DNA of 10,339 nucleotides, from NCBI GenBank assembly GCA_023132545.1, contig JAGLYB010000127.1, positions 1 through 10,339 of the forward strand, given 5' to 3'. Source of the stretch: Candidatus Bipolaricaulota bacterium. Lineage in GTDB: Bacteria > Bipolaricaulota > Bipolaricaulia > UBA7950 > UBA9294. The position numbers and the translations under genes are program-made. Shown piece after piece: positions 1 through 6,702 of this stretch (position 1 is the stretch's first letter; the number at the start of each line of letters is the position of its first letter). The notes below the pieces were generated by a model. That model searched no databases, was not told the DNA's origin, and worked only from the letters and a program-made list of their open reading frames with translations.

Positions 1-75
1 GGCCTTCACATCCATTGGACGCGCTTTGTTCCTGAAGGAGACAGCGGACATACCCTTGTTCTTGCTCAGAAGCCG

Positions 76-176
76 GCAACTCGCGCAGAGAGCGAGTTGC
101 TTGATGAGAATGGCTACTCGTGATGATTCCACAAGTAGCTTGAGAGAATGCTCCGATACAGCTGCATTCTCTGGGG
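76..176 (+). repeat. Structured hairpin repeat, copy A (three hairpins)
   Basis: There are three successive hairpins. The first has arms GCAACTCGC (76-84) and GCGAGTTGC (92-100) with a 7-nt loop. The second pairs GCTACT (113-118) with AGTAGC (134-139) and GTG (120-122) with CAC (130-132), with one C/A mismatch between. The third pairs AGAGAATGC (143-151) with GCATTCTCT (164-172). The linker between the last two is TTG and the block ends in GGGG. The same order, linkers and stem patterns recur at 6568-6665, with changed bases in both arms. Strand is given as the orientation in which the linkers read TTG. There is no T-run, so these are not ordinary intrinsic terminators. The element lies upstream of the nucleotidyltransferase gene in the same orientation. 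A REP-like element or a structured RNA are both possible. Confidence 0.8.
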
Positions 177-193
177 CCGAGATCTGCACTCTC

Positions 194-223
194 TTGAGTT
201 GGTGAGTTCTGCCACATTATTCT
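194..223 (+). promoter_or_regulatory. Possible sigma70-type promoter upstream of the nucleotidyltransferase gene
   Basis: TTGAGT at 194-199 and TATTCT at 218-223 are separated by 18 nt, a fair but not strong match to TTGACA/TATAAT. Transcription from here would give a leader of about 145 nt before the preferred ATG at 375. The assignment rests only on consensus similarity. Confidence 0.25.
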
Positions 224-260
224 CTTGCGATGAATCAACAGGGAACAGCATTCTCCCGCG

Positions 261-287
261 GAGACGCAGCGGCGCAGAGATGCAGAG
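261..287. repeat. Short 8-nt tandem repeat (about 3.4 units)
   Basis: Three adjacent octamers read GAGACGCA (261-268), GCGGCGCA (269-276) and GAGATGCA (277-284), followed by GAG. The unit is imperfect, with CGCA or TGCA always closing it. It ends four bases before a GTG (291) that could be mistaken for the start of the next gene. Slippage-prone simple repeats of this kind are common in intergenic DNA; no function is apparent. Confidence 0.6.
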
Positions 288-374
288 CTAGTGTCATACC
301 AGCAGAACTTGCAGTGCGCAGGAACTGCTGGCAATGTGAAGCAAACTAGAACGTTGGCAGAGGGGGCCTTGAAC

Positions 375-1118
375 ATGCAATTGCCCGAAAACATTGCGGA
401 TCTGTGCCGAGCCTATACAGAAGGACTGAGACTGGCCCTTGGCTGCAAGCTTCATGGCCTGTACGTCTATGGCGCGTCAGTGTTTCCTGAGACAGTGGCT
501 ACAGGCGATGTCGACTTTCATGCCATTCTTGAGGACTCGTTCGCTGACTCGGAGAGGGCGGCTGTCTTGGCGCTGCACGAGACTCTGGCAATCCAGTTTC
601 CACCACTCGGAGCTGAGCTTGACTCCTACTATCTCCTTCTTGAACAAGCGAGGCAGTCAGGACTTCCAACGCATCAACTGCAAACCGACATTGTCGATAA
701 GTCGTGGGCGCTTCATCGGGCACACATGCTGGCTGGACGATGCGTTGTGCTTTACGGTCCAGATCCAAGCACGATCTTCCCCGTGCCGACTTGGCCTGAG
801 ATCGAGGAGGCACTGGCAGGCGAGTTGGCTTATGTCGAAAAGCACCTCGACCGATACCCCGATTACTGCATCCTCAACCTCTGCCGGCTGATGTACAGCT
901 ATCGAACGGGCGATGTTGTTACCTCGAAAGCTGCGGCCGGTGTGTGGGCGGCAACGGAGTTTCCTCAGTGGCACCAGCTGATCGAGCTTGCGAATCGATC
1001 GTATGCAGGCAAGTCGACTGACGAGGATCGGGAGACTATGCGAACCGATGTGAAAGACCTCCTTGCCTTTGCCCATCAGCAGATTCAGCGTGACTTCACC
1101 GGCCCAAAAGCGATCTAG
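375..1118 (+). CDS. AadA-like aminoglycoside nucleotidyltransferase family protein
   Basis: The predicted protein is 247 residues, close to the ~260 of ANT(3'')/AadA adenylyltransferases, which inactivate streptomycin and spectinomycin by transferring AMP from ATP. The N-terminal nucleotidyltransferase fold is recognisable by GAS (residues 33-35) followed by DVD (45-47), matching the G-S...D-x-D metal-binding signature. Acidic residues in AELD (80-83) are candidates for the third catalytic position. The C-terminal half is helical like the DUF4111 domain of AadA, with SKAAAGVWA (184-192) resembling AadA's lysine- and alanine-rich substrate-side segment. I chose ATG 375 over GTG 291: it has a purine-rich AGAGGGGG 8 nt upstream, and the 28 extra residues from GTG are encoded partly by the leader and have no counterpart in the family. 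The gene converges on the polymerase gene with only 27 bp between stops and no visible terminator. The substrate is unproven; many chromosomal homologues do not confer resistance. Confidence 0.75.
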   Translation: MQLPENIADLCRAYTEGLRLALGCKLHGLYVYGASVFPETVATGDVDFHAILEDSFADSERAAVLALHETLAIQFPPLGAELDSYYLLLEQARQSGLPTHQLQTDIVDKSWALHRAHMLAGRCVVLYGPDPSTIFPVPTWPEIEEALAGELAYVEKHLDRYPDYCILNLCRLMYSYRTGDVVTSKAAAGVWAATEFPQWHQLIELANRSYAGKSTDEDRETMRTDVKDLLAFAHQQIQRDFTGPKAI

Positions 1119-1145
1119 ATCCTGAAGCCAAGCCAGGGAACGTCT

Positions 1146-3491
1146 TCAAAATAGCTCGATCTGCCCGTTGCCAAACAGGTGTTTGGGGAGATTGAGGAGT
1201 GGTGCAAGTGAACGGGCTATGGGTTGGAGTTGTTTCTGAATGATGTGCGTATAGTCGATCTCGGCATTGACGTGGCTGACTGGCTGGGGTCCGCGCAGGG
1301 TGATGATGTAGCGGATGACATCGCCAGGCGTTTTCTCTTCGGGAAGCAGAGCAGCAGCCTGTACATGCGGTGGTTGGATCTTGGTGTATTCGGCGATCGG
1401 TTTACGCAGGGACTTCTGGTAGACGAGATCCTTATCAAGTTTCCCTGCGCGAAGTTGGCGGAGCGTATCTACAACATGGGCTTCGACTGCTTCGGCTGAA
1501 GCATCGTGAAAGGCGAGATCGAGCAACTCGCGCTGGAAGCACCGGGCAAGCGCTGTCCAATCACGGCGTACGGCCTCCATACCGACGACTTCGACACGGT
1601 CACCGTCCGGGCTGACAATCAGCCCGGCGTAGCCCTTGGCGCGGCCGCGTTCCTCGCCTCGAACCGTAGGGAGGAAGAAGCGTGTGTAGACCTTCTCCAT
1701 CTCCAGCTCAAGACGAGATTCCACACCATAAGTCGAGGCGAGATACTCAGCCAGCTGCTTGTTGACACGGACGGCGATTGCCTGGCCATACTCGGCGGCC
1801 TCCGCAGGCGGGATGTCGGCGGGAAGTCCGGCATCGACGAAGAGAGAGTCGGTATCTCCATAAATGACGGACAGACCCTCATCTTGGAGCAAATCACGCG
1901 TCCAACGGAGGATGTGTTGGCCGAACGACGTGATGGCTCCCGAGATGCTCTGGGAGCCGAAGCGGCAACCCGACGTTCCAAGCACCCCGTAGAACGAGTT
2001 CATGATGATCTTGTAGGCGTACGAGGCGACGTCGTCACCGCGCGCCTTGGCCCGGTCGCGGCTCTCGAAGAATCGGTCAAGAATCTTAGGCAGGATGCCG
2101 GGTGTACGAGCGAAGGCGGCGCCATTAGGCGCGAGGATCACATCCTGCCCGTCGGCAGGATCTGCGATCTGCGTGGCCGGGTCGATGTTGAAGGTTCGGA
2201 TCATTGACGGGTAGAGGCTCTTGAAGTCGAAGACGAGGACATTGCCGGCTGAACCAGCACGCGGTGAGAGGATGAGCCCGCCGGGTGCCGAGGCGCCGCC
2301 GAGACGATCGACATCGCGGGTCGGGGCGACCATGCCACGTGCATGCAGCTCGCTCAGATAGAGAAAGTCGAACGCCTGTACCGAGGTCCAGGCGCGTTGC
2401 AACGGGATGCCGATTAGCAAGCTTCTGCGTATGGTGAGACGAATCAGATTGTCGGCCTCGAGGATGTCGAGCACGGCGCGCGCTCGTTCGCCAGCCGAAT
2501 GTGGAACGCGATCGAGGACATCGTGGGAAACCGTGGCCAGCTCCAAATCGTCGAATCGACGTTGCCCGGAGCGTGCAATGCCGCGTGCATCGAGGATCTG
2601 GCGTCCTTCGATGATCGCTTGCGAGCCGCGCCGTCGCCGTTGCGCGGCTGGGAGAACGACCCGTGACAGGCGGTTGGACCTCCCGAGGTTGAACGGGATT
2701 CCACAGGCTGTGAACCGCTCCTTCAGCGGAACGATGATCTCGGAGATGACATCCCAGCCGGTGACCAGATCCGGATTGAGTGTGCAAAGAGCTTGGCGAA
2801 GGGCCTGCAGTAGGTGGCGTTCATTCGGCAGGGTCTTAGCGGACGCTGTCGATTCATGACTCGCCAGGGTGAAGCTGAAGTCTACGTTCTGCGAGGTCCC
2901 TGGCCCGGACCCTGCGAGTGCGGCGGCTCGAACAGCCCCGGTTTGTGGATCGAGATCGAGTGCGAGAGAGGCCACAACAAGCTGCGGTTCCGCATCACAC
3001 GGAACCAAGTCTGGGTTTTGGTAAACCCGGTCGACAGTTCTTCCCTTTTGCCATGGCCCACTGATCTCTACGGCACCGCGGAGATGGCGATCGATCAAGT
3101 ACGCCCAGGCGAAGGGTACATCGGCCTCGTACGTGCGAATGCCGGCCTCTGCAAGTGCGTGACGTAGCGGACCGAGCTTTCCAGGTAGGCTTACAGTGAC
3201 GGACACCGTTTCTTCTCCGTCCATTGTGCGGCGGTTTGTTGGAGCGAGCTTGCCGCCGAGGTCTCCCGCGATTCTGCGTCCGCTCGCGGCTTCGCTGGCC
3301 CGCAGATGGAAGCCCGGTTGCGTGCGCGTGTCGATGACCAGGAATGTCTCCCCTGAGTGGAGCCGACCATAGAGGTGGATCTCCGGTACGCCGGCGTGAA
3401 CACACCACGTCGGGTGAACGATGAAGCCCACGGCGCTTGCCTCTCCGTGGTCTTCTCTACGCAATGGGACGGCTTGCTCGACGTTCGTCAT
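1146..3491 (-). CDS. polB: DNA polymerase II (family B) with degenerate exonuclease motifs
   Basis: This is a template-directed DNA polymerase of the Pol II branch; E. coli Pol II acts in lesion bypass and restart at stalled forks. At 781 residues it matches the usual ~783. The N-terminal domain carries TYEADVPFAWAYLID, typical of family B. Polymerase motif A is DFKSLYPS (catalytic D422), motif B is KIIMNSFYG (494-502), and motif C is YGDTDS (D546, D548). The C-terminus QIELF fits a sliding-clamp-binding peptide, like QLGLF in E. coli. The exonuclease domain is present but its catalytic motifs are not: the DIE of Exo I is replaced around residues 173-182 (SLALDLD), Exo II reads GWDVISEII (aspartate replaced by I), and the Y-x-x-x-D of Exo III reads S-A-G-E-R. 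I therefore infer a polymerase without proofreading. ATG 3491 is preferred over an in-frame start at 3572 because AAAGGA lies just upstream and the family N-terminus begins about 20 residues later. I saw no LexA-like CTGT-N8-ACAG site upstream. Confidence 0.9.
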   Translation of the reverse strand: MTNVEQAVPLRREDHGEASAVGFIVHPTWCVHAGVPEIHLYGRLHSGETFLVIDTRTQPGFHLRASEAASGRRIAGDLGGKLAPTNRRTMDGEETVSVTVSLPGKLGPLRHALAEAGIRTYEADVPFAWAYLIDRHLRGAVEISGPWQKGRTVDRVYQNPDLVPCDAEPQLVVASLALDLDPQTGAVRAAALAGSGPGTSQNVDFSFTLASHESTASAKTLPNERHLLQALRQALCTLNPDLVTGWDVISEIIVPLKERFTACGIPFNLGRSNRLSRVVLPAAQRRRRGSQAIIEGRQILDARGIARSGQRRFDDLELATVSHDVLDRVPHSAGERARAVLDILEADNLIRLTIRRSLLIGIPLQRAWTSVQAFDFLYLSELHARGMVAPTRDVDRLGGASAPGGLILSPRAGSAGNVLVFDFKSLYPSMIRTFNIDPATQIADPADGQDVILAPNGAAFARTPGILPKILDRFFESRDRAKARGDDVASYAYKIIMNSFYGVLGTSGCRFGSQSISGAITSFGQHILRWTRDLLQDEGLSVIYGDTDSLFVDAGLPADIPPAEAAEYGQAIAVRVNKQLAEYLASTYGVESRLELEMEKVYTRFFLPTVRGEERGRAKGYAGLIVSPDGDRVEVVGMEAVRRDWTALARCFQRELLDLAFHDASAEAVEAHVVDTLRQLRAGKLDKDLVYQKSLRKPIAEYTKIQPPHVQAAALLPEEKTPGDVIRYIITLRGPQPVSHVNAEIDYTHIIQKQLQPIARSLAPLLNLPKHLFGNGQIELF

Positions 3492-3733
3492 GGATCCTTT
3501 CCGATCATGCACCAGGCGACGGGAACGCGGACTGTATTCTTGAATCGTCGGGCAAGAGCGGGTCGCATGCAATGGGCAGGCAACGGTTGGTCTCCAGTTC
3601 TCTTGCTCAAACTGCCGGACCTAAGGTTGGTTTCGGATAGACTAGAAACGTGAAATAGCTGAACCCAAGAGCGCGGGCCATATCGAACGGTTCGTGACGC
3701 GGGTCGTCAAGCATGTAAGGATGGGGTGAGGCA
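3492..3733. other. Divergent intergenic region between polB and the MBL-fold gene
   Basis: These 242 bp separate two divergently oriented genes and should hold both promoters. I cannot see a good TTGACA/TATAAT pair on either strand. The only clear structure is the pair of inverted repeats at 3684-3709 next to the MBL-fold gene. Confidence 0.5.
3684..3709. promoter_or_regulatory. Two adjacent inverted repeats, possible operator
   Basis: CGAAC and GTTCG flank a single G (3684-3694), and directly after them TGACG and CGTCA flank 5 nt (3695-3709). Both are perfect 5-bp dyads, side by side, ending 24 bp before the ATG of the MBL-fold gene. Position and symmetry suit binding of a dimeric regulator or a small leader hairpin. 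No regulator gene adjoins them, and 5-bp dyads can arise by chance. Confidence 0.35.
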
Positions 3734-4444
3734 ATGAGGAAGATCGCACAGGGCGTGTATCTGTTCGAAGAGTTGCGTGGCTGCAATGTGTATCTGCTGG
3801 TCTCGGAGGCAGGGTTGACGCTGGTGGACACAGGACTGGCTGGTGATGCCCGGCGAATCGTGGTCCAGATTGAGAAAGCGGGCCTCGATCCGTCAGAACT
3901 GCAGTCAATTGTGGTGACGCATGCCCATGCCGACCATATCGGAGGACTCGCAGGATTGGTCCAACGCTTTGACTCTGACGTGATGGCTCACCAACTGGAG
4001 GCACCCTTCATCGAAGGAACGAACAAACTGCCGACACGCACGAAATTGCAGCGAACCATGACTTGGCTGGGCGATTGCTTCCCCGGAGGGAATAAGGGAA
4101 CTAAGGTTACGCGACAGCTGGAGGATGGAGAGAGATTGGATGTGCTGGATGGCCTGAGGGTGATTCATACACCCGGACACACCCCGGGGAGTCTGTGCTT
4201 GCTTCAGGAAGAGGGAGGCATTCTGTTCTGTGGCGACTTGCTGTTCAACGGGCATCCACTGACTGGGCGCGGCGGTCTGCGCTACGCGCCACAGGCATTC
4301 AGTGTCGATCCGGACGAGGTGCCAAGATCAGCTCAGAAGCTTGCTCAAGTGACGGTCAAAGCGCTTTGCATGGGACACGGAGAACCAATAGTGCACGAAC
4401 GTGGCGTGCAGATGGCAGAGTTACTCAAGGCGATGTCAGACTAG
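3734..4444 (+). CDS. Metallo-beta-lactamase fold hydrolase
   Basis: This is a 236-residue MBL-fold enzyme, probably a two-metal hydrolase of the glyoxalase II-like group, soluble in the cytoplasm (no signal peptide visible). The complete metal-ligand set is present: THAHADH (H63, H65, D67, H68), H149 within HTPGHTPG, D168 in FCGDLLF, and H215 in MGHGEP. A conserved upstream aspartate occurs in LVDTG (D32). The ATG is preceded by a purine-rich GGGGTGAGG at proper spacing. Family members include hydroxyacylglutathione hydrolases, quorum-lactone hydrolases and RNA-processing enzymes. The length and lack of extra domains fit a small thioester or lactone hydrolase, but the substrate cannot be read from sequence. 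The gene stands alone on its strand between divergent polB and a convergent small gene. Confidence 0.88.
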   Translation: MRKIAQGVYLFEELRGCNVYLLVSEAGLTLVDTGLAGDARRIVVQIEKAGLDPSELQSIVVTHAHADHIGGLAGLVQRFDSDVMAHQLEAPFIEGTNKLPTRTKLQRTMTWLGDCFPGGNKGTKVTRQLEDGERLDVLDGLRVIHTPGHTPGSLCLLQEEGGILFCGDLLFNGHPLTGRGGLRYAPQAFSVDPDEVPRSAQKLAQVTVKALCMGHGEPIVHERGVQMAELLKAMSD

Positions 4445-4446
4445 CG

Positions 4447-4473
4447 GCTTCGCATGTCTTGAGATGGCGAAGC
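4447..4473. terminator. Possible bidirectional terminator hairpin
   Basis: GCTTCGC (4447-4453) and GCGAAGC (4467-4473) form a perfect 7-bp stem exactly between the stop codon of the MBL-fold gene (+) and the stop of the small gene (-). Placement between convergent genes suggests a shared transcription end. Neither side has a strong T-run, so it may only act as an mRNA 3'-end stabiliser. Confidence 0.4.
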
Positions 4474-4475
4474 TA

Positions 4476-4628
4476 TCAGACCTTTCTGTCCCGGCCCGGG
4501 GCAAGGCCCTGTGCCTTGCGGAAGTTCTCGATCTCCTTGTCAATCTCTTCCTCGGTTGGCTCGCGTTGCAGACGTTTCGTCAACTGCTTAACCGTGCGTT
4601 CGCGTAACCGTTTTTCTTCTCGTCCCAT
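4476..4628 (-). CDS. Small charged helical protein of 50 residues
   Basis: I do not recognise the protein. It is 50 residues, very rich in K, R and E, with no membrane segment, and should be mostly alpha-helical. Residues 19-31 (RLQREPTEEEIDK) resemble the L-x-REPT-x-EEI element of sigma-70 region 3, but there is no room for a full sigma domain, so this may be a generic helix-turn-helix-like or helical capping motif. I chose ATG 4628 rather than an in-frame ATG at 4712: the shorter form has a strong AAAGGGG ribosome binding site about 6 nt upstream, and a TATAAT box (4665-4670) lies inside the longer reading, which places the transcript start downstream of 4712. Reality of the gene is supported by these signals, not by homology. 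Confidence 0.6.
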   Translation of the reverse strand: MGREEKRLRERTVKQLTKRLQREPTEEEIDKEIENFRKAQGLAPGRDRKV

Positions 4629-4664
4629 GTTCGCACCCCTTTCCCTAAGCCAGTGCTCCGATTT

Positions 4665-4670
4665 ATTATA
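4665..4670 (-). promoter_or_regulatory. -10 box of the small gene
   Basis: On the minus strand this reads TATAAT, a perfect -10 element 36 bp upstream of the ATG at 4628. No good -35 hexamer is visible 16-18 nt further upstream, so the promoter may be weak or need an activator. Confidence 0.5.
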
Positions 4671-4758
4671 GATGATGAAGGGCGGCGAGGTATTCCAGCT
4701 GTACTGCTTCATTTGATGTGCTTTCCTGTAGACAAGATCCAGGACGAGCGTTGGCCAG

Positions 4759-6510
4759 CTACTTCCCGTTCAGTTGCTGTTTCACTGCGTACATTCTCCG
4801 ATCGGCCTCGGCAAGCACGGTCTCAATGGACAGATTATCCAGCGGATCCCATTGCGCGCCGCCAATAGAGAGCGTGACGGGAAACGGGATGAGTTTGTTC
4901 GTTTCATTGCGCTTGGCGACGGCGGCCAGGATGCGATCCTTGACCATCTCACACTCTCCCGCAGCTTCCATGAGAACGATGAGGAACTCATCTCCGCCGT
5001 ATCGAACGACAAGATCGCTTTCGCGGACCGCATCTTTCAACAGGTTCGCGACGTCCCTTAATATTTTATCTCCCGTCTGATGGCCGAAGCGGTCGTTGAT
5101 TTCCTTGAATCGGTTGACATCGATCATCAGAAATCCGATCGTGCGTTCGTGGCGTTTGGAGCGCGCAAGTTCCTGCTCGATGACCTGGTTGAAGTAGCGA
5201 CGATTGTACACACCGGTGAGAGGGTCGTGATTTGCCTGTCGCACGAGTTCACTCTGGAGACGAATTCTCTCGATAGCCTGAGCTGTGTGCCGGAGAAGGA
5301 GTTCGAGAAGGCGCACATCTTGCTCTGAGAAGGCATCGGTCTCCCTTGATGCAACCTGGAAGACGCCGAATGAGCCGACTGGGGCGCTGATTCCGGACTT
5401 GAGATCTGTCTGGGTTGGTCTGGCCTCGGGCACCTCGTCGAGGGAGCCAAAGACGATGGTTTGCCCGGTACGGTAGGTTGTCGATGCCACGCTCTCTTCG
5501 CTCAGATCGCTCCCCGTTGATGCCTCAGGCGGCAATCCCTCGGACATTGCCTTGACGACGAGCCTGCCCTCCTCGGCAATATCCAGGGAGCAGAGACTGA
5601 ACTCTAGGATCTCCTGGGCCGAGTCCACGGCCAGGCGATAGACATCCTCCTCTGCCTCCGATTCAGCCAAACGGCTTGCAGCTTCGTGCAGGCGCTCGAT
5701 CTTGAGACGGTCTGCTGCCAGACTTCGCTCAGCCTTCACTTGGCCTCGGATGTCTCTGACGATAGCTAACAGATGGGGACTTCCTTGAAACGAAAATCGC
5801 CCTCCATGGACCTCGATGTCAAATGGCGTCCCGTCCTTGCGGAGGTTGACTGACCGGGAGAGGAAGTGTCCCGAATCATCGATCGCTGTTCGGAAATTGG
5901 AGAATCCGTGGAAGTAGTCGGGGTGAATGACTTCGTTTGCAGGCAAACCGATCAGTTCTCCGGGCTCATATTCGTACATTCGATAGGCGTTGGGGTTCGC
6001 TTCTACGATGACGCCCTCTCGGTCGAAGACGAGGACCGCATCGGTGGTCGATTCAAAAATGCTGCGATAGCGTATCTCGCTCTCGCGAAGGTCTGCCTCT
6101 TTCTGGATCCGGTCGGTGATGTCTCGGTTGAGGGAGACGTGGACTGGCTCCGCCTTGCTTCGGAATGGGATGAGAACGACCTCATCCCAGTAGAGTGTGC
6201 CGTTCTTCCGCCGTTTTCGATCGATGAAGCGCACGCTCTCCTGCGCTAAGATTCTTTTGGTCACTGCAGTAACGCTGATATCCGGATCTTGAATCTCAAG
6301 GTCCTCTCCAATGTCTTTCCCGATCAGTTCGTCCTTGGAGTACCCGGTTTGCCGCACGGCGGCTTCGTTGCAAGCGAGGATATGTCCTGAGCTTGACATG
6401 ACCAGATACGCGGCATCAGTCATGCTTCCGAAGAGCTGTTGAAATCGCTTCTCCCTGGTAGGCTTTGCGAGTCCTCCAACCGTACCGCTGCTTGGTGTCT
6501 TATCCTTCAT
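4759..6510 (-). CDS. Diguanylate cyclase with PAS-PAS-GAF sensor modules
   Basis: This 583-residue cytoplasmic protein is predicted to make cyclic di-GMP from two GTP. Domains in order: PAS 1 (about 22-135), PAS 2 (about 145-260, ending in the typical VRDIRGQVKAE), a short coiled coil (260-285), GAF (about 287-418), and GGDEF (about 425-580). The GGDEF domain starts with NHDPLTGVYNRRYF, carries DVNRFKEIND, the intact active-site GGDEF (505-509) and DRRMYAVK at the end. An RESD (496-499) sits five residues upstream of GGDEF, matching the RxxD inhibitory site, so feedback inhibition by c-di-GMP is expected. There are no transmembrane helices, so it probably senses an internal signal (redox, small ligand), but no haem- or flavin-specific residue pattern is obvious to me. 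No EAL or HD-GYP partner is nearby. The ATG is preceded by only a weak GGA-type site. Confidence 0.92.
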   Translation of the reverse strand: MKDKTPSSGTVGGLAKPTREKRFQQLFGSMTDAAYLVMSSSGHILACNEAAVRQTGYSKDELIGKDIGEDLEIQDPDISVTAVTKRILAQESVRFIDRKRRKNGTLYWDEVVLIPFRSKAEPVHVSLNRDITDRIQKEADLRESEIRYRSIFESTTDAVLVFDREGVIVEANPNAYRMYEYEPGELIGLPANEVIHPDYFHGFSNFRTAIDDSGHFLSRSVNLRKDGTPFDIEVHGGRFSFQGSPHLLAIVRDIRGQVKAERSLAADRLKIERLHEAASRLAESEAEEDVYRLAVDSAQEILEFSLCSLDIAEEGRLVVKAMSEGLPPEASTGSDLSEESVASTTYRTGQTIVFGSLDEVPEARPTQTDLKSGISAPVGSFGVFQVASRETDAFSEQDVRLLELLLRHTAQAIERIRLQSELVRQANHDPLTGVYNRRYFNQVIEQELARSKRHERTIGFLMIDVNRFKEINDRFGHQTGDKILRDVANLLKDAVRESDLVVRYGGDEFLIVLMEAAGECEMVKDRILAAVAKRNETNKLIPFPVTLSIGGAQWDPLDNLSIETVLAEADRRMYAVKQQLNGK

Positions 6511-6567
6511 TTGTCACGTCCGATTAGCTTCGCATATTGAACCGTCATTAGGGCGATGCGTCAAGTG

Positions 6568-6665
6568 GCAACTCGCGATGGTGCTGCGAGTTGCTTGTGA
6601 GAACGGCAACTCGTCAAACTGCGACGAGTTGCTTGGAGAAAGCACTTGACCGTGCTTTCTCTGGG
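6568..6665 (+). repeat. Structured hairpin repeat, copy B1 (three hairpins)
   Basis: First hairpin: GCAACTCGC (6568-6576) with GCGAGTTGC (6586-6594), 9-nt loop. Second: GCAACTCGTC (6606-6615) with GACGAGTTGC (6623-6632), 7-nt loop. Third: GAGAAAGCAC (6636-6645) with GTGCTTTCTC (6652-6661), 6-nt loop. All three stems are perfect. The order, the TTG linker between hairpins two and three and the closing CTGGG match copy A at 76-176, and the joining segment TGAGAA after the first hairpin is shared too. Relative to copy A the second and third stems carry base changes in both arms that preserve pairing. The orientation is opposite to the neighbouring genes, unlike copy A, which argues for a dispersed element rather than a gene-specific leader. 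Confidence 0.85.
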
Positions 6666-6702
6666 CGGATTGGCTGTCTACCTTAGGTGCAGTAGGTATT
6701 CG

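Larger units (their letters stand above)
1..374. other. Non-coding stretch with hairpin repeat and 8-nt tandem repeat
   Basis: I see no convincing gene here. Positions 1-123 are open in one forward frame (stop TGA at 121-123) and 2-206 in another, so the end of an upstream gene entering from the left cannot be excluded, but neither translation is recognisable and both run into the hairpin repeat. Contents in order: an unexplained stretch with CCTTCA (3-8) complementary to TGAAGG (33-38); three hairpins at 76-172 belonging to the structured repeat listed separately; a possible promoter at 194-223; a purine-rich 8-nt tandem repeat at 261-287; and the ribosome binding region of the next gene near 359-366. 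This could be a long 5' leader of the nucleotidyltransferase gene or plain intergenic DNA. Confidence 0.6.

Noticed and set aside
1..123. C-terminal end of an upstream gene in frame 1
   Set aside because: The translation looks mildly protein-like for the first 25 codons, but it is not recognisable and its end lies inside the hairpin repeat; a second frame is open as well, so no call is possible without sequence to the left.
1506..2207. Long forward reading frame of 233 codons
   Set aside because: It lies fully antisense to the polymerase gene, whose motifs are unambiguous; the translation shows no family features.
3492..3640. LexA/SOS box for the polymerase gene
   Set aside because: Pol II is SOS-induced in E. 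coli, but I found neither CTGT-N8-ACAG nor a GAAC-N4-GTTC dyad upstream of this gene.
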